Below, in pieces: positions 28,696 through 39,288 of a DNA stretch of 64,000 nt. The translations under genes were made by a program, and so were the position numbers. The notes beneath the pieces were generated by a model. The model was given only the letters and a program-made list of their open reading frames with translations, did no database searches and was not told the DNA's origin. The stretch's first letter is position 1; each line of letters opens with the position of its first letter. The DNA comes from Rahnella bonaserana (GTDB lineage Bacteria > Pseudomonadota > Gammaproteobacteria > Enterobacterales > Enterobacteriaceae), in contig NZ_JAFMOW010000062.1 of NCBI RefSeq assembly GCF_019049675.1, positions 124,001 to 188,000 of the forward strand, read 5' to 3'.

Positions 28696-29621
28696 TATTT
28701 CTCCTTAGGATCGAGGACGTCGCGCAGACCGTCGCCGAGGAAGTTAAACGCCAGTGACGTGACAAAAATCGCAATGGCCGGGATCAGAGGCACCCACCAT
28801 TCGCTGAACAGGAAACGGCGCGCAGTGGCAATCATCGCGCCCCATTCCGGCGACGGCGGTTGTGCGCCCATCCCCAGAAAACCGAGGCTTGCTGCGGTGA
28901 TAATGATCGAACTCATATCCAGTGTGATGCGTACCACCAGACTGGGTACGCACAGCGGCATGATATGGCGCAGCACAATACGCGCCGGTGTTGCGCCGGT
29001 CAGACGGCAGGCGGCAATATAATCCGTGCCGCGAACCTGCATGGTCTCGGCGCGGGCGAGACGGGCATACGGCGGCCAGGCGGTAAGGGCGATCGCCAGA
29101 ATGGCACTTTCGATACCGGGCCTGAGCGCCGCCACAAAGGCCAGAGCCAGGATCAGACGCGGGAACGCCAGGAAGATATCGGTTATGCGCATCAGAATAC
29201 GGTCAAGCAATCCGCCCGCGTAACCGGCCACGCAGCCAATCAGCAGGCCGAGCGGGGCGACGATCGCTACCACGATAATCACCATCCCGAGCGTGATACG
29301 TCCGCCGTAAAGAATACGGCTCAGGGTATCGCGTCCCAGTTCGTCGGTCCCCAGCCAGTGCAGGGAAGACGGTTTCGCCAGACGGTGCGCCAGATCCTGC
29401 GCACCCGGATCGTAACTGGTCAGCCACGGCGCACAGAGGGAAATCAGCAAGACGATAAGCACGGTGAACAGGCCGGTGACGGCCAGCGGATTTTTGCGCA
29501 GACCAAGCCAGATGCGGTAACGACGCCCCCAGACGGCTTGTGTCCGGGTAAGCGGTGTATCTGCCAGCAGCCAGGCGCGGCTGCCTGCGCGGGGTTGAGG
29601 TGTGTCCGGAAGAGTGCTCAT
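28695..29621 (-). CDS. Oligopeptide ABC transporter permease (DppC type)
   Basis: 308 residues. About six helices, with the N-terminal OppC-like segment 'NPLAVTGLFTVLIVLLISL' and 'HWLGTDELGRDTLSRILYG'. The inner loop 'EAA' region is 'YIAACRLTGATPARIVLRH'. ATGA overlap with the DppB-type gene. Confidence 0.93.
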   Translation of the reverse strand: MSTLPDTPQPRAGSRAWLLADTPLTRTQAVWGRRYRIWLGLRKNPLAVTGLFTVLIVLLISLCAPWLTSYDPGAQDLAHRLAKPSSLHWLGTDELGRDTLSRILYGGRITLGMVIIVVAIVAPLGLLIGCVAGYAGGLLDRILMRITDIFLAFPRLILALAFVAALRPGIESAILAIALTAWPPYARLARAETMQVRGTDYIAACRLTGATPARIVLRHIMPLCVPSLVVRITLDMSSIIITAASLGFLGMGAQPPSPEWGAMIATARRFLFSEWWVPLIPAIAIFVTSLAFNFLGDGLRDVLDPKEK

Positions 29622-30631
29622 TTTACGCGGGGATCCAATAGTCGGTAGAGAAGGTCGGCCAGCAGGTTGAGCAGCACGTAAATCGCGCCAATAAGAAGCG
29701 TGGAGCCGATCACCGGGTTCATATCCGCATTCATCAGCGATACGGTGAGGTATTGCCCGAGGCCGGGCCAGGAGAAGACGTTTTCAGTGACCACGGCACC
29801 TTCCAGCAAACCGGCATACGTCAGTGCAAGAACCGTAATCAGCTGCACGCCAACGGTCGGGAAAGCATGTTTCCAGATCACGCGTTGCGCAGAAAGCCCC
29901 TTGGCGCGGGCCGTTATCACATATTCGCCCCCGAGTGCGTTGAGCATAAAAGTACGGGTCATGCGGGTGATGTAGGCCATGCTGAAATACGCGAGGATCA
30001 GCACCGGCTGGGCCATATGCGCGAGGGCATCCCAAAATGCGCCCATGTCACCGGCCAGCAGCGAATCCACGGTAAGCAAACCGGTGACCTGCGGGATCAT
30101 ATCCTGATAAATGATGTCCTGCCGCCCCGGCCCCGGCGCGATACCCAGCGCGGAGTAGAAAATCAGCAGACTAAGCAGCGCCAGCACAAACACCGGCAGG
30201 GAGTGACCGGCCAGACATACCACGCGGATAGTCTGATCAATCCAGCTGCCCTGACGCGTTGCCGCCCAGACACCCAGCGGAATGCCGACAATGGCCGCAA
30301 TAATAATGGCCGCCGTCGCCAGTTCCAGGGTTGCCGGGAAAAAGCGTGCGATATCGGTAGTCACCAGATTGGAAGTCAGGGCAGAACGGCCTAAGTCCCC
30401 GTGAAATACCTGACTGAGATAGTGGAAGAACTGCATCCAGAGGGGCTGATCCAGCCCCATTTCATGACGAACCCGTTCGACGACTGCCTGCGGGGCGTTA
30501 TCGCCAACCGCAGCCAGAACCGGGTCTGTCGGCATCACGCGACCAATGAAAAAAGTCACCACCGACAGACCAAACAAAGTAAGACAAACGCTGATGCAGG
30601 TACTCAGAAATCCTTTGAGTCTCTTGCTCAC
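29618..30631 (-). CDS. Oligopeptide ABC transporter permease (DppB type)
   Basis: 337 residues with a GTG start that overlaps the binding-protein stop (GTGA). N-terminal 'LTLFGLSVVTFFIGRVMPTD' and EAA loop 'YVITARAKGLSAQRVIWKH'. Six helices expected. Forms the channel with the DppC-type subunit. Confidence 0.93.
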   Translation of the reverse strand: MSKRLKGFLSTCISVCLTLFGLSVVTFFIGRVMPTDPVLAAVGDNAPQAVVERVRHEMGLDQPLWMQFFHYLSQVFHGDLGRSALTSNLVTTDIARFFPATLELATAAIIIAAIVGIPLGVWAATRQGSWIDQTIRVVCLAGHSLPVFVLALLSLLIFYSALGIAPGPGRQDIIYQDMIPQVTGLLTVDSLLAGDMGAFWDALAHMAQPVLILAYFSMAYITRMTRTFMLNALGGEYVITARAKGLSAQRVIWKHAFPTVGVQLITVLALTYAGLLEGAVVTENVFSWPGLGQYLTVSLMNADMNPVIGSTLLIGAIYVLLNLLADLLYRLLDPRVK

Positions 30632-32223
30632 GCTTTAACAACCTTCTCGTAAGGGCTGGTGCTCATTACTGTTAATACCACGCCGGAAATCACGTTACGG
30701 CAGGCGGCGGTCATAGTGGGCTGCAACATGATGGCAAACGGGCTGTTTTCCATATGTCTGGTCTGCAACTCTTCATAGAGTTTGATGCGGGTGGCCGGAT
30801 CAGACTCTTTCAGCGCTTTGGTGCTGAGATCTGAAATGTCTTTATCCTGCCAGCTGCAACGCCATGCCAGTGTGCGGCTCTTGGCTTTATCAGTGTTATC
30901 CGGATTGCTGCAAAAGGCCTCTGCGTTGGAGTTCGGGTCGAAGTAATCCGCACCCCATTGGGTCATCGCCAGTTGCTGCTGACGCGCACGCATTTTGGTC
31001 AACACCTGACGACTTTCAGCAGCCAGTAACGTGACTTTAATCCCGACGTCAGCGAGGTTCGACTGCAATGCCTGCACGATGTCAGAAGAAGGTGAGGCTG
31101 AGTAGTGATCGAGGGTGATTTCAAAACCATTCGGGAAACCGGCTTCTGCCAGCAGCGCTTTGGCTTTTGCCACATCACGTTTGTACATGATGGTATTCAC
31201 CGCCGCCGGGAAACCTTCCGGCAGGAAGCTCTGATGGATTTTGTGGGTCAGCGGAACGATATGCTGCTGGATGTTTTCGTAATCGATGGCCCATTTGATC
31301 GCCTGCCAGACCTGCGGTTTGGCGAGATTCGGATGTGCGGTATTGGCTGACAGCATAAAGGTGCCGGCAATGCCTTTCTGTACCAGCGTGAAGTTCTTGT
31401 CCTTCATCAGCGGACGTAACTGTTCAGTGGTCAGGTTGCGGGCGATATCGATATCGCCTTTCTGTAACATCAGCAGCTGGGCAGAAGGGTCGATAATATG
31501 ACGCATGATAATGCGCTGGATTTTGCCTGCGTGCGGGTTGTTTTTGTTGCTTTCCAGAATCACCGATTCGCTGACCTTCCAGTCGCGCAGCTTGAAGGCA
31601 CCGGAACCGGCGCTGTTTTTCTTCAGCCATGCGTTACCCAGATCGTCACCCGCCTGATTCGCCAGGCAGGCAGATTTTTGCACGATGCTGCCCACGTTAG
31701 CTGTCAGGCAGTAAAGCAGGAAAGACTCAGAAGCCGGTTCAGTGGTCTGGATCACCAGCGTTTCGGCGTCCGGTGCGGTAATCAGACTGTCGACGTTATC
31801 TTTGGTATAGCCGAACTGGTTAATGATGTAAGCCGGGCTCTTATCGAGTTTCACCACACGCTGCAGTGAAAACGCTGCATCTTCTGCGGTCACCGGTTTT
31901 CCATCGGCCCATTTTGCTTTCGGATCGAGTTTGAACGTGAAGGTTTTTTTATCGTCGGAAGCGGTCCATGAAACCGCCAGATCGCCTTCGATTTCATCAG
32001 GGGAGGCCAGTTTTGGTTTCACCAGTTGCTGGTACATATTACCGGTAATTTCACTGCCCACGGACTCGAAACTTTCATGCGGATCAAGGCTGGTAATGAT
32101 ATCGAGCTGGATGGCCATCACCAGAATTGAGGCCGGTGTGGCAGCAAAAACAGCATCGAATTTCAGGTAGGAAAGAACAGGTATTGCGGAAAAACCGGTA
32201 ACAAACTGACGCCTGGTAACCAT
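30628..32223 (-). CDS. Periplasmic peptide-binding protein of ABC importer
   Basis: 531 residues from ATG 32223 (GGGAG just upstream); an earlier in-frame ATG at 32235 has no good site. Family 5 solute-binding protein ('ITSLDPHESFESVGSEITG', 'VVKLDKSPAYIINQFG'). The N-terminus 'TRRQFVTGFSAIPVL' looks like a twin-arginine signal, ending AVFA-A. First gene of the importer operon. Ligand unknown; context with two dipeptidases acting on D-residues points to D-containing peptides, possibly cell-wall fragments (inference). Confidence 0.9.
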   Translation of the reverse strand: MVTRRQFVTGFSAIPVLSYLKFDAVFAATPASILVMAIQLDIITSLDPHESFESVGSEITGNMYQQLVKPKLASPDEIEGDLAVSWTASDDKKTFTFKLDPKAKWADGKPVTAEDAAFSLQRVVKLDKSPAYIINQFGYTKDNVDSLITAPDAETLVIQTTEPASESFLLYCLTANVGSIVQKSACLANQAGDDLGNAWLKKNSAGSGAFKLRDWKVSESVILESNKNNPHAGKIQRIIMRHIIDPSAQLLMLQKGDIDIARNLTTEQLRPLMKDKNFTLVQKGIAGTFMLSANTAHPNLAKPQVWQAIKWAIDYENIQQHIVPLTHKIHQSFLPEGFPAAVNTIMYKRDVAKAKALLAEAGFPNGFEITLDHYSASPSSDIVQALQSNLADVGIKVTLLAAESRQVLTKMRARQQQLAMTQWGADYFDPNSNAEAFCSNPDNTDKAKSRTLAWRCSWQDKDISDLSTKALKESDPATRIKLYEELQTRHMENSPFAIMLQPTMTAACRNVISGVVLTVMSTSPYEKVVKA

Positions 32224-32473
32224 AACTACTCCCATCGTGTTGATATATAAAAGTAAAATTAAAAATCACGTTGGCTCACCCTTGACTTAACTCCGGGCAA
32301 CTGGCTTAAATGAAAAACCGTTGCTTTACACACCTCGACGTTTCATATCGAAAAAACTAATGTGAAGCGTACTGTGCTTGTTCTTTGCTGGTGCAATATC
32401 ACGCGGTGAGTGCACCCTGGCTGAACAAATCTCCGTTGTCTTAGTCATGCTCAATCAAAGGTAGACCTTTTTT

Positions 32474-33586
32474 ATGAATAACGTAGCGCACGGAACTGAA
32501 GAATTAATGCCGGTTTTTGATGGACATAACGATGTTTTGCTACAACTTTGGAACGAGCATCGTCAGGATCCTGCACATACATTCCTTCAGGGACCCGCCA
32601 GCGGACAATTAGACCTGCCGCGCTGTCGTGACGCAGGCTTTGCCGGCGGGCTTTTCGCCGCCTGGGTGCCTACTCCTGAAGTGGATCTAGCAAATAGCGT
32701 GCCTGATCGTACGGTGGATACCCGTTTTCTGCCGGAAGGTACTCAAAAACATCCTGATTTTTCCCCGACACCTTCTTTCGATTTTGCACGTGACGTCACA
32801 TTTGGCATGATGGCATTCCTGCTCAGAATCGAAGAGAAGTCGCAGGGAAAGGTGAAAATTTGCCGTACCGCGCAGGAAATCAGACAGTCGATAGATAACC
32901 ATGCATTAGCTGTGGTTATGCATATCGAAGGGGCGGAAGCCATAGATGAGGATTTGTATAATCTGGATGTGCTTTACAGCATGGGGCTGCGTTCTCTCGG
33001 GCCGGTCTGGAGTCGCCCGAACATTTTCGGCGAGGGTGTGCCATTCAAATTCCAAACGTCGCCGGACACCGGACCGGGGCTCACCGACGCGGGTATCCGG
33101 CTGATCAAAGCCTGTAACCAAAAACGCATCATGATTGATTTGTCGCATCTGAACGAAAAAGGCTTCTGGCAGGTGGCTGAACTGAGTGATTCGCCGCTGG
33201 TGGCCAGCCATTCTAATGCGTTCAGCATTTGCCCGATGTCGCGTAATCTCACTGACAATCAGCTTGGCGCAATCAAAGAGAGCAGCGGTTTTGTCGGGCT
33301 GAATTTTGCGGTGCCATTCCTGCGTGAAGACGGCAAACGCAGCGACGATACCGGTACAGACATCATGGTGCGTCATGTGGATTATCTGGTTAAACATCTG
33401 GGTGAGGATGGCGTGGGCTTCGGTTCGGATTTTGACGGGGCATCAATGGCACCCTTTATGAAGGACGTGCGAGGTTTGCCGGTGCTGGTTGAGGCACTGC
33501 GTAAAGCGGGGTATGGCCAGGCACTGCTGGAGAAAATCTGTTACAAGAACTGGATTAATGTGCTGGAACGTACCTGGGGGCAGTAA
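32474..33586 (+). CDS. Membrane dipeptidase family M19 (renal-dipeptidase-like)
   Basis: 370 residues. Zn-dependent hydrolase able to cut dipeptides with a D-residue at the C-terminus. Metal-binding HxD is in 'PVFDGHNDVLL' (H and D about residues 18 and 20), the bridging Glu in 'VVMHIEGAEAIDED', His in 'IDLSHLNEKGFW' and 'VASHSNA', and 'FGSDFDGA' near the C-terminus. No signal peptide, so cytoplasmic. Transcribed away from the importer operon across a 250-nt shared promoter region, consistent with co-regulation. Confidence 0.9.
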   Translation: MNNVAHGTEELMPVFDGHNDVLLQLWNEHRQDPAHTFLQGPASGQLDLPRCRDAGFAGGLFAAWVPTPEVDLANSVPDRTVDTRFLPEGTQKHPDFSPTPSFDFARDVTFGMMAFLLRIEEKSQGKVKICRTAQEIRQSIDNHALAVVMHIEGAEAIDEDLYNLDVLYSMGLRSLGPVWSRPNIFGEGVPFKFQTSPDTGPGLTDAGIRLIKACNQKRIMIDLSHLNEKGFWQVAELSDSPLVASHSNAFSICPMSRNLTDNQLGAIKESSGFVGLNFAVPFLREDGKRSDDTGTDIMVRHVDYLVKHLGEDGVGFGSDFDGASMAPFMKDVRGLPVLVEALRKAGYGQALLEKICYKNWINVLERTWGQ

Positions 33587-33614
33587 GCTGCGGGAAAAAT
33601 GTTCGCGGCAAAAG

Positions 33615-33642
33615 AAAAGGCAGCCATTTCTGGCTGCCTTTT
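33615..33642. terminator. Bidirectional terminator
   Basis: AAAAGGCAGCCA, loop TTTC, TGGCTGCCTTTT between the convergent dipeptidase and ydgH genes. Confidence 0.9.
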
Positions 33643-33660
33643 GCTGTTTCCGGCTCAGAC

Positions 33661-34614
33661 TTATTTGAAGAAGTCTGCGCTGACGGTGAGGTTGCCACCG
33701 CTTTTATTCTGCCACTGACGGGTAATGTGGTAGAACTTGGCGCCTTTGGCAGCTGCACGGTTTGCCACTTCCTGTGAAACGTCCGTGGTGCTGTTGAAGT
33801 GACCGGTGAAGGTCGTGGAATCAAACGGCACCATCTGAGCAGCGGTCACGTCATTCACTTCCTGAATTTTCGCACCGTTGGTTGCTGTGACGGTGTAACG
33901 TTTACCGGTAGATGACTGCGTTTCGAAGAAGCGGCCTACTTCACGGCTCGGGCTGCCGGAAGAGGCCACGCCTGGGATCTCAACTTTCTTCGCTTCTGCG
34001 CCACCGGCTGCCAGTGCTGCACGACCTGCATCAGAATCAGCAGGAATAGCATCAGGAGACTGAACCACACGTTTTGGCGCATCTTTCTTATAAATAAACG
34101 CAGTGATGTACTGGTTGCCGCCGCTGTTGGCATCAATCTGGCGAACGATGAAGAAGGAGTAAGCCCCTTTATCTTTCGCTGCTTTTGTAATGGCATCGTT
34201 AACGTCTGGCTGGCTGCGATAGAAACCGCTGACAGTCACAGTATCAAAAGGCTCAAGTCCATAAGCGACGTCTTTCGGCAGCTCTACCACGCCATTAATG
34301 ACGCGATAATGTGGATCATTGCTCACTTCTGGCGCATCTTTTTTATAGATATCTGCAACTACGCGCCAGTTACCGCTATTGTTAGTGCTGTTGGTATCTT
34401 GAATATAAAAATAATCTGCACCCAGCGTATCGGCACGGCGGGAGACGGCATCAGCCGCATCGCCCAGCGTGTTGAAACGCCCGGTAATAACAATGCGATC
34501 AAAAGGCTTAATGGCTGCAGCTTTCTGCGGGCTAATTTCCTGCGCGGCATGGGCAGCCGACAGCGCAGAAACAGAAAACAGGGCCGATGCGATGATCGTT
34601 TTTGTCAGCTTCAT
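33661..34614 (-). CDS. ydgH: YdgH/BhsA/McbA family periplasmic protein, three DUF1471 repeats
   Basis: 317 residues from ATG 34614 with AAAGGA upstream. Sec signal ending 'AAHA-AQEI', then three DUF1471 domains, each with a 'F(D)xxxxxGxFN/YRS' start and ending in a K-K-D or D-F-F-K strand (about 36-100, 118-190, 240-317). Located beside pntA as in E. coli. Members of the family link to stress and envelope phenotypes, but the role of YdgH is not settled. Confidence 0.92.
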   Translation of the reverse strand: MKLTKTIIASALFSVSALSAAHAAQEISPQKAAAIKPFDRIVITGRFNTLGDAADAVSRRADTLGADYFYIQDTNSTNNSGNWRVVADIYKKDAPEVSNDPHYRVINGVVELPKDVAYGLEPFDTVTVSGFYRSQPDVNDAITKAAKDKGAYSFFIVRQIDANSGGNQYITAFIYKKDAPKRVVQSPDAIPADSDAGRAALAAGGAEAKKVEIPGVASSGSPSREVGRFFETQSSTGKRYTVTATNGAKIQEVNDVTAAQMVPFDSTTFTGHFNSTTDVSQEVANRAAAKGAKFYHITRQWQNKSGGNLTVSADFFK

Positions 34615-35151
34615 AAAAAATCCTTTCACCTTGCGCAGTAATGTTGAAACGTGCTGAATTCTTGATGTGTAACAGGTTAGCGGCCGATTATTGCATGTAA
34701 CAATGCCGAGTGTCTCAGCAATTTATGGCAATAATGTGTGCGCCACCGGCAATAACAGCTACTTTTTTAACTATGCATAACTTATATAAGTTTGTTGAAT
34801 ATTCCAAGTAGTGAAATAAATGTTAATTATTCACTATTTTCTAACTTTTATGCCCGACCTGAGCGGGTTATGGCAGGGAAACCCTCAGTGATTGATCGGG
34901 TATAAAGCCGGTTCTCAGGTGGATTAAATGCCTGTTTACTCAGGTTTGCAGCAGGTTTGCGGCCCATATCAATTTTTTTATTATTAATTGTCTGACTATC
35001 GCTGTGATACGTAGATTATTGATTAGATATTCAGTAGGTTATAAGCGGCCTGAAAAAATACAAACCGGGGGTTACTATCAACCGGCAGGCATGAAGTTGA
35101 CTTGTTATGACGATGACATAAATCATCAATGAAAAGGGTGAAGGGAAGACT
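34615..35151. other. 537-nt gap between ydgH and pntA
   Basis: AT-rich divergent promoter region. Contains the 14-bp palindrome AACTTATATAAGTT at 34779-34792 and an imperfect hairpin at 34809-34836 (TAGTGAA ... TTCACTA). No credible coding region seen. Long for an enteric promoter, so pntAB may have an extended leader RNA. Confidence 0.5.
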
Positions 35152-36681
35152 ATGCGTATTGGTGTACCAAGAGAGCGGTTGACCAATGAAGCCCGGGTTG
35201 CAGCCACGCCGAAGACGGTGGAACAACTGCTTAAACTCGGCTTTACGGTCGCTATCGAACAAGGAGCCGGTAAATTAGCCAGCTTTGACGATGCAGCTTA
35301 TGAACTGGCGGGTGCATCTGTCGTCAGCGGCGATGATGTATGGCAATCAGATATCGTATTGAAGGTGAATGCGCCTGAAAACGATGAAATCGATAAATTA
35401 CAGGCAGGCACCACGCTGGTCAGCTTCATCTGGCCTGCGCAAAACCCTGAGTTGATTCAAAAACTGGCTGACCGTCAGGTGACGGCAATGGCAATGGACT
35501 CTGTGCCACGTATTTCCCGCGCACAGTCTCTGGATGCCCTGAGCTCAATGGCTAACATCGCCGGTTATCGTGCGATTGTGGAAGCCGCCCATGAATTTGG
35601 TCGTTTCTTTACCGGGCAGATCACTGCTGCGGGTAAAGTGCCGCCGGCAAAAGTCATGATTATCGGTGCCGGTGTGGCTGGCCTGGCTGCCATCGGAGCA
35701 GCAGGAAGCCTCGGCGCTATCGTCCGTGCTTTTGATACCCGTCCAGAAGTGAAGGAACAGGTAAAAAGTATGGGTGCGGAGTTCCTCGAGCTGGACTTCG
35801 AAGAAGAAGCAGGCAGCGGTGATGGCTACGCAAAAGTCATGTCAGAAGCCTTCATTAAAGCGGAAATGGCGCTGTTCGCAGCCCAGGCCGAAGAAGTGGA
35901 CATCATCGTTACCACCGCGCTTATCCCGGGACGTCCGGCACCGAAGCTCATCACCAAAGAGATGGTCGCGTCGATGAAACCGGGCAGTGTGATTGTCGAT
36001 CTGGCAGCACAAACGGGCGGTAACTGTGAACTGACGGTCGCTGACCAGATTACCACCACAGAAAACGGCGTGAAGATTATCGGTTATACCGATTTGCCAA
36101 GCCGCCTGCCGACGCAGTCCTCTCAGCTTTACGGCACCAATCTGGTTAACCTGCTGAAATTACTGTGCAAAGAGAAAAACGGCGAAATCGAAATCGATTT
36201 TGAAGATACCGTTGTGCGCGGTGTGACCGTGGTGAAAGCCGGTGAAGTGACCTGGCCGGCACCGCCGATTCAGGTTTCTGCTCAACCACAGGCTGCGAAA
36301 GCCGCTGAACCGGTAGCCAAAGCGGAAGCAAAACCCGCGTCACCCTGGACCAAATTTATCATCATGGCGGTAGCCATTGTGCTGTTTGGCTGGCTGGCGA
36401 ATGTGGCGCCGAAAGAGTTCCTCTCTCACTTCACGGTGTTTGCGCTGTCCTGTGTGGTCGGTTACTACGTGGTGTGGAATGTCAGCCATGCGCTGCATAC
36501 CCCGCTGATGTCGGTAACTAACGCCATTTCGGGGATCATTGTGGTCGGTGCCGTACTGCAAATCGGTCATGGCGGATGGGTCAGTTTCCTGTCTTTCATT
36601 GCCGTGCTGATTGCCAGTATCAATATTTTCGGCGGATTCACCGTCACTCAGCGCATGCTGAAGATGTTTCGTAAGAACTAA
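35152..36681 (+). CDS. pntA: NAD(P) transhydrogenase subunit alpha
   Basis: 509 residues (E. coli 510). Inner-membrane proton-driven transfer of hydride from NADH to NADP. N-terminal alanine-dehydrogenase-like NAD domain ('[20 protein letters not shown]', '[19 protein letters not shown]'), an Ala/Lys/Pro linker at about 375-400, and four C-terminal helices. Ribosome site AAGGGAAG. Pairs with pntB 9 nt downstream. Confidence 0.97.
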   Translation: MRIGVPRERLTNEARVAATPKTVEQLLKLGFTVAIEQGAGKLASFDDAAYELAGASVVSGDDVWQSDIVLKVNAPENDEIDKLQAGTTLVSFIWPAQNPELIQKLADRQVTAMAMDSVPRISRAQSLDALSSMANIAGYRAIVEAAHEFGRFFTGQITAAGKVPPAKVMIIGAGVAGLAAIGAAGSLGAIVRAFDTRPEVKEQVKSMGAEFLELDFEEEAGSGDGYAKVMSEAFIKAEMALFAAQAEEVDIIVTTALIPGRPAPKLITKEMVASMKPGSVIVDLAAQTGGNCELTVADQITTTENGVKIIGYTDLPSRLPTQSSQLYGTNLVNLLKLLCKEKNGEIEIDFEDTVVRGVTVVKAGEVTWPAPPIQVSAQPQAAKAAEPVAKAEAKPASPWTKFIIMAVAIVLFGWLANVAPKEFLSHFTVFALSCVVGYYVVWNVSHALHTPLMSVTNAISGIIVVGAVLQIGHGGWVSFLSFIAVLIASINIFGGFTVTQRMLKMFRKN

Positions 36682-36690
36682 GGGGAATAT

Positions 36691-38082
36691 ATGTCTGGGG
36701 GTTTAGTTACAGCAGCATATATTGTTGCCGCTATTCTGTTTATTTGCAGCCTTGCCGGGCTGTCGAAACATGAGACATCCAAACAGGGTAACATTTTCGG
36801 CGTCACCGGGATGGCCATTGCGTTAATCGCCACCATTCTCGGGCCTGACTCAGGTAACGTGGGTTGGATCATCGTCGCCATGGTGATCGGCGGTGCGATT
36901 GGTGTTTATCTGGCACGTAAGGTCGAAATGACTGAAATGCCTGAGCTGGTCGCCATCCTGCACAGCTTTGTGGGTCTGGCAGCGGTTCTGGTGGGCTTTA
37001 ACAGCTATCTGGATCATGGTGCTGTGCCGATGGAAGGGGTGATGGAAAACATCCATCTGACCGAAGTCTTCCTCGGCATCTTCATTGGTGCCGTCACCTT
37101 CACCGGTTCGATTGTGGCGTTTGGTAAACTGCGCGGCATTATCTCTTCCAAACCGCTGGCTTTACCGCATCGTCATAAGCTGAATCTGGCAGCGCTGGTC
37201 GTTTCTTTCCTGCTGATGGTGATGTTTGTTCGCACTGAAAGCGTCGGTCTGCAGGTATTTGCCTTGCTGATCATGACCCTTATCGCGCTGGCGTTCGGCT
37301 GGCACCTGGTGTCTTCCATCGGTGGTGCGGACATGCCAGTAGTGGTGTCCATGCTTAACTCGTATTCCGGTTGGGCAGCGGCGGCGGCGGGCTTTATGCT
37401 CAGCAACGACCTGCTGATCGTGACCGGTGCGCTGGTGGGTTCTTCGGGTGCGATTCTGTCTTACATCATGTGTAAAGCGATGAACCGCTCGTTTATCAGC
37501 GTCATTGCCGGTGGCTTTGGTACTGATGGATCTTCTACAGGCAACGCCGAAGAAATGGGTGAGTATCACGAAGCAAGCGCGGAAGACGTGGCAGAGATGC
37601 TGAAAAACGCCAGCTCAGTGATCATCACCCCAGGCTACGGCATGGCGGTAGCTCAGGCACAGTATCCGGTGCACGACATTACTGCAAAATTGCGCGCTAA
37701 AGGCATCAAGGTCCGTTTCGGTATTCACCCTGTTGCAGGGCGTTTGCCGGGCCATATGAATGTCCTGCTGGCTGAGGCGAAAGTGCCTTATGACATCGTG
37801 CTGGAAATGGATGAAATCAACGACGATTTCAGCGATACCGATGTTGTGCTGGTTATTGGTGCTAACGACACCGTGAACCCGGCAGCTCAGGAAGATCCAC
37901 GCAGTCCAATTGCGGGTATGCCGGTGCTGGAAGTGTGGAAAGCGCAGAACGTGATCGTCTTTAAACGTTCAATGAATACCGGTTATGCCGGTGTGCAGAA
38001 CCCGCTGTTCTTCAAAGAAAATACTCAGATGCTGTTTGGCGATGCCAAAGAAAGCGTTGAGAAAATCCTGCGTGCTCTGTAA
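36691..38082 (+). CDS. pntB: NAD(P) transhydrogenase subunit beta
   Basis: 463 residues. About nine membrane helices then the NADP-binding domain III ('[20 protein letters not shown]', '[20 protein letters not shown]', '[11 protein letters not shown]'). His in '[16 protein letters not shown]' is the proton-channel region. Together with PntA supplies NADPH. Confidence 0.97.
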   Translation: MSGGLVTAAYIVAAILFICSLAGLSKHETSKQGNIFGVTGMAIALIATILGPDSGNVGWIIVAMVIGGAIGVYLARKVEMTEMPELVAILHSFVGLAAVLVGFNSYLDHGAVPMEGVMENIHLTEVFLGIFIGAVTFTGSIVAFGKLRGIISSKPLALPHRHKLNLAALVVSFLLMVMFVRTESVGLQVFALLIMTLIALAFGWHLVSSIGGADMPVVVSMLNSYSGWAAAAAGFMLSNDLLIVTGALVGSSGAILSYIMCKAMNRSFISVIAGGFGTDGSSTGNAEEMGEYHEASAEDVAEMLKNASSVIITPGYGMAVAQAQYPVHDITAKLRAKGIKVRFGIHPVAGRLPGHMNVLLAEAKVPYDIVLEMDEINDDFSDTDVVLVIGANDTVNPAAQEDPRSPIAGMPVLEVWKAQNVIVFKRSMNTGYAGVQNPLFFKENTQMLFGDAKESVEKILRAL

Positions 38083-38100
38083 TTTCTGAGCCGTAATTAA

Positions 38101-38126
38101 AAAGGCCAGTCAGTTGACTGGCCTTT
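38101..38126. terminator. Terminator after pntB (also serves uspE side)
   Basis: AAAGGCCAGTCA, GT, TGACTGGCCTTT followed by CTTTT. Confidence 0.9.
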
Positions 38127-38173
38127 CTTTTGCGTGCAATTCAGACATTATTCTCAGAGATTGTTTTCAGAGA

Positions 38174-39133
38174 TCACTCATCGTCATCTTCTTCATCGTC
38201 ATCAGAGGTAATCGGGCATTCAAAATCGTCCGGTTTGATGGCCAGTAAATCGCATTTCAGATGGTCGATCACCTGTTCCGTGGTATTGCCTAAAAACGCC
38301 GCAGAAAGACCGGTACGGCCAATCGCGCCCAGAACAACCACACCTGCCTGTAAATGCTCGGCAAGGTCCGGAATGACTTCTTCCGGCAGGCCTTTTTCCA
38401 CGTGTGTGAATTTTTCGTCAAGCTGGAATTTCTGCCGCAATGCTTTCATCGCAATCAGATGCTGACCACGGATAGCATCGTTGTAGACGCTCGGGTCAAA
38501 GTCAGGCAGTTCGATGGCAATATTAATCGGCGTGACCGGATACGCGCCCACCAGATGCACTTCCGTCTGATTAACGTGCGACGCCAGTTCGATGGTTTCT
38601 TTCACCAGTTTGATATTGAGCGGGTCGTGATAGGGCTCTTCGCTGGAAAGGTTAACGGCGACTACGGCTTTACCGCCTTCAGGCCATGGCTGGTCTTTGA
38701 CCATCCACACCGGGCAAGGGCACTTACGCAGTAAATTCCAGTCTGTCGGTGTGAAAATTACGGATTCAAGACGGTCGTGCTGGTGGGCCATTTTCAGCAG
38801 CAAATCATGATTACCGGCGAGCACTTCCTGAATAATCGCTTCGAAAGGTTTGTTGTGCCAGACCACTTTGACGTCGATTGGAATACCTGCTTCCACATAG
38901 TAGCGACACTGCTCTTTTATCCATTCTTCCCGTTCGCTGATTACGCTTTGTCGCATGCCGATTCGCTCGTCTGGCGAAAGCATGGTGGTCATCTCGTAGG
39001 AGAAATCATAAATCGACAAAAAGGCTTTGATACTGCCGCCGTTACGTTGCACCAGATAAACGGCACGACGTAACGCGGGTTGGTCATCCTGATTGGGGTC
39101 GATAGCAACGAGTAAATTCTGATACTTAGCCAT
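38174..39133 (-). CDS. uspE: Universal stress protein E
   Basis: 319 residues with two tandem Usp domains (about 1-150 and 160-305): '[20 protein letters not shown]' opens the first and '[19 protein letters not shown]' carries the nucleotide-loop type motif of the second. Acidic tail of Asp/Glu at the end. Implicated in stress survival and cell aggregation in E. coli. Next to fnr as in E. coli. AAGGAG site before ATG. Confidence 0.95.
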   Translation of the reverse strand: MAKYQNLLVAIDPNQDDQPALRRAVYLVQRNGGSIKAFLSIYDFSYEMTTMLSPDERIGMRQSVISEREEWIKEQCRYYVEAGIPIDVKVVWHNKPFEAIIQEVLAGNHDLLLKMAHQHDRLESVIFTPTDWNLLRKCPCPVWMVKDQPWPEGGKAVVAVNLSSEEPYHDPLNIKLVKETIELASHVNQTEVHLVGAYPVTPINIAIELPDFDPSVYNDAIRGQHLIAMKALRQKFQLDEKFTHVEKGLPEEVIPDLAEHLQAGVVVLGAIGRTGLSAAFLGNTTEQVIDHLKCDLLAIKPDDFECPITSDDDEEDDDE

Positions 39134-39224
39134 GGGGACTCCTTAACACCTGTAAGAGAACGGCGGTCAGTGTATTAAGTACAGAGTAAACCAAGATTAA
39201 GCAATCGGATAGCGGAGAAATTGA

Positions 39225-39285
39225 GTCGGATCAACAAATTATTCCTTGATGATCCGACGCAATAATTGTCAGGCGGGAGCCTGAC
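39225..39285. terminator. Two hairpins between uspE and fnr
   Basis: GTCGGATCA (39225-39233) pairs with TGATCCGAC (39250-39258), and GTCAGGC-GGGA-GCCTGAC lies at 39268-39285. The second follows the fnr stop and probably ends that transcript, although T runs are weak. Confidence 0.45.
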
Positions 39286-39288
39286 AGA

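Noticed and set aside
28860-29648. 262-codon open frame antisense to the permease genes
   Set aside because: Covers a well-supported DppC-type permease on the other strand.
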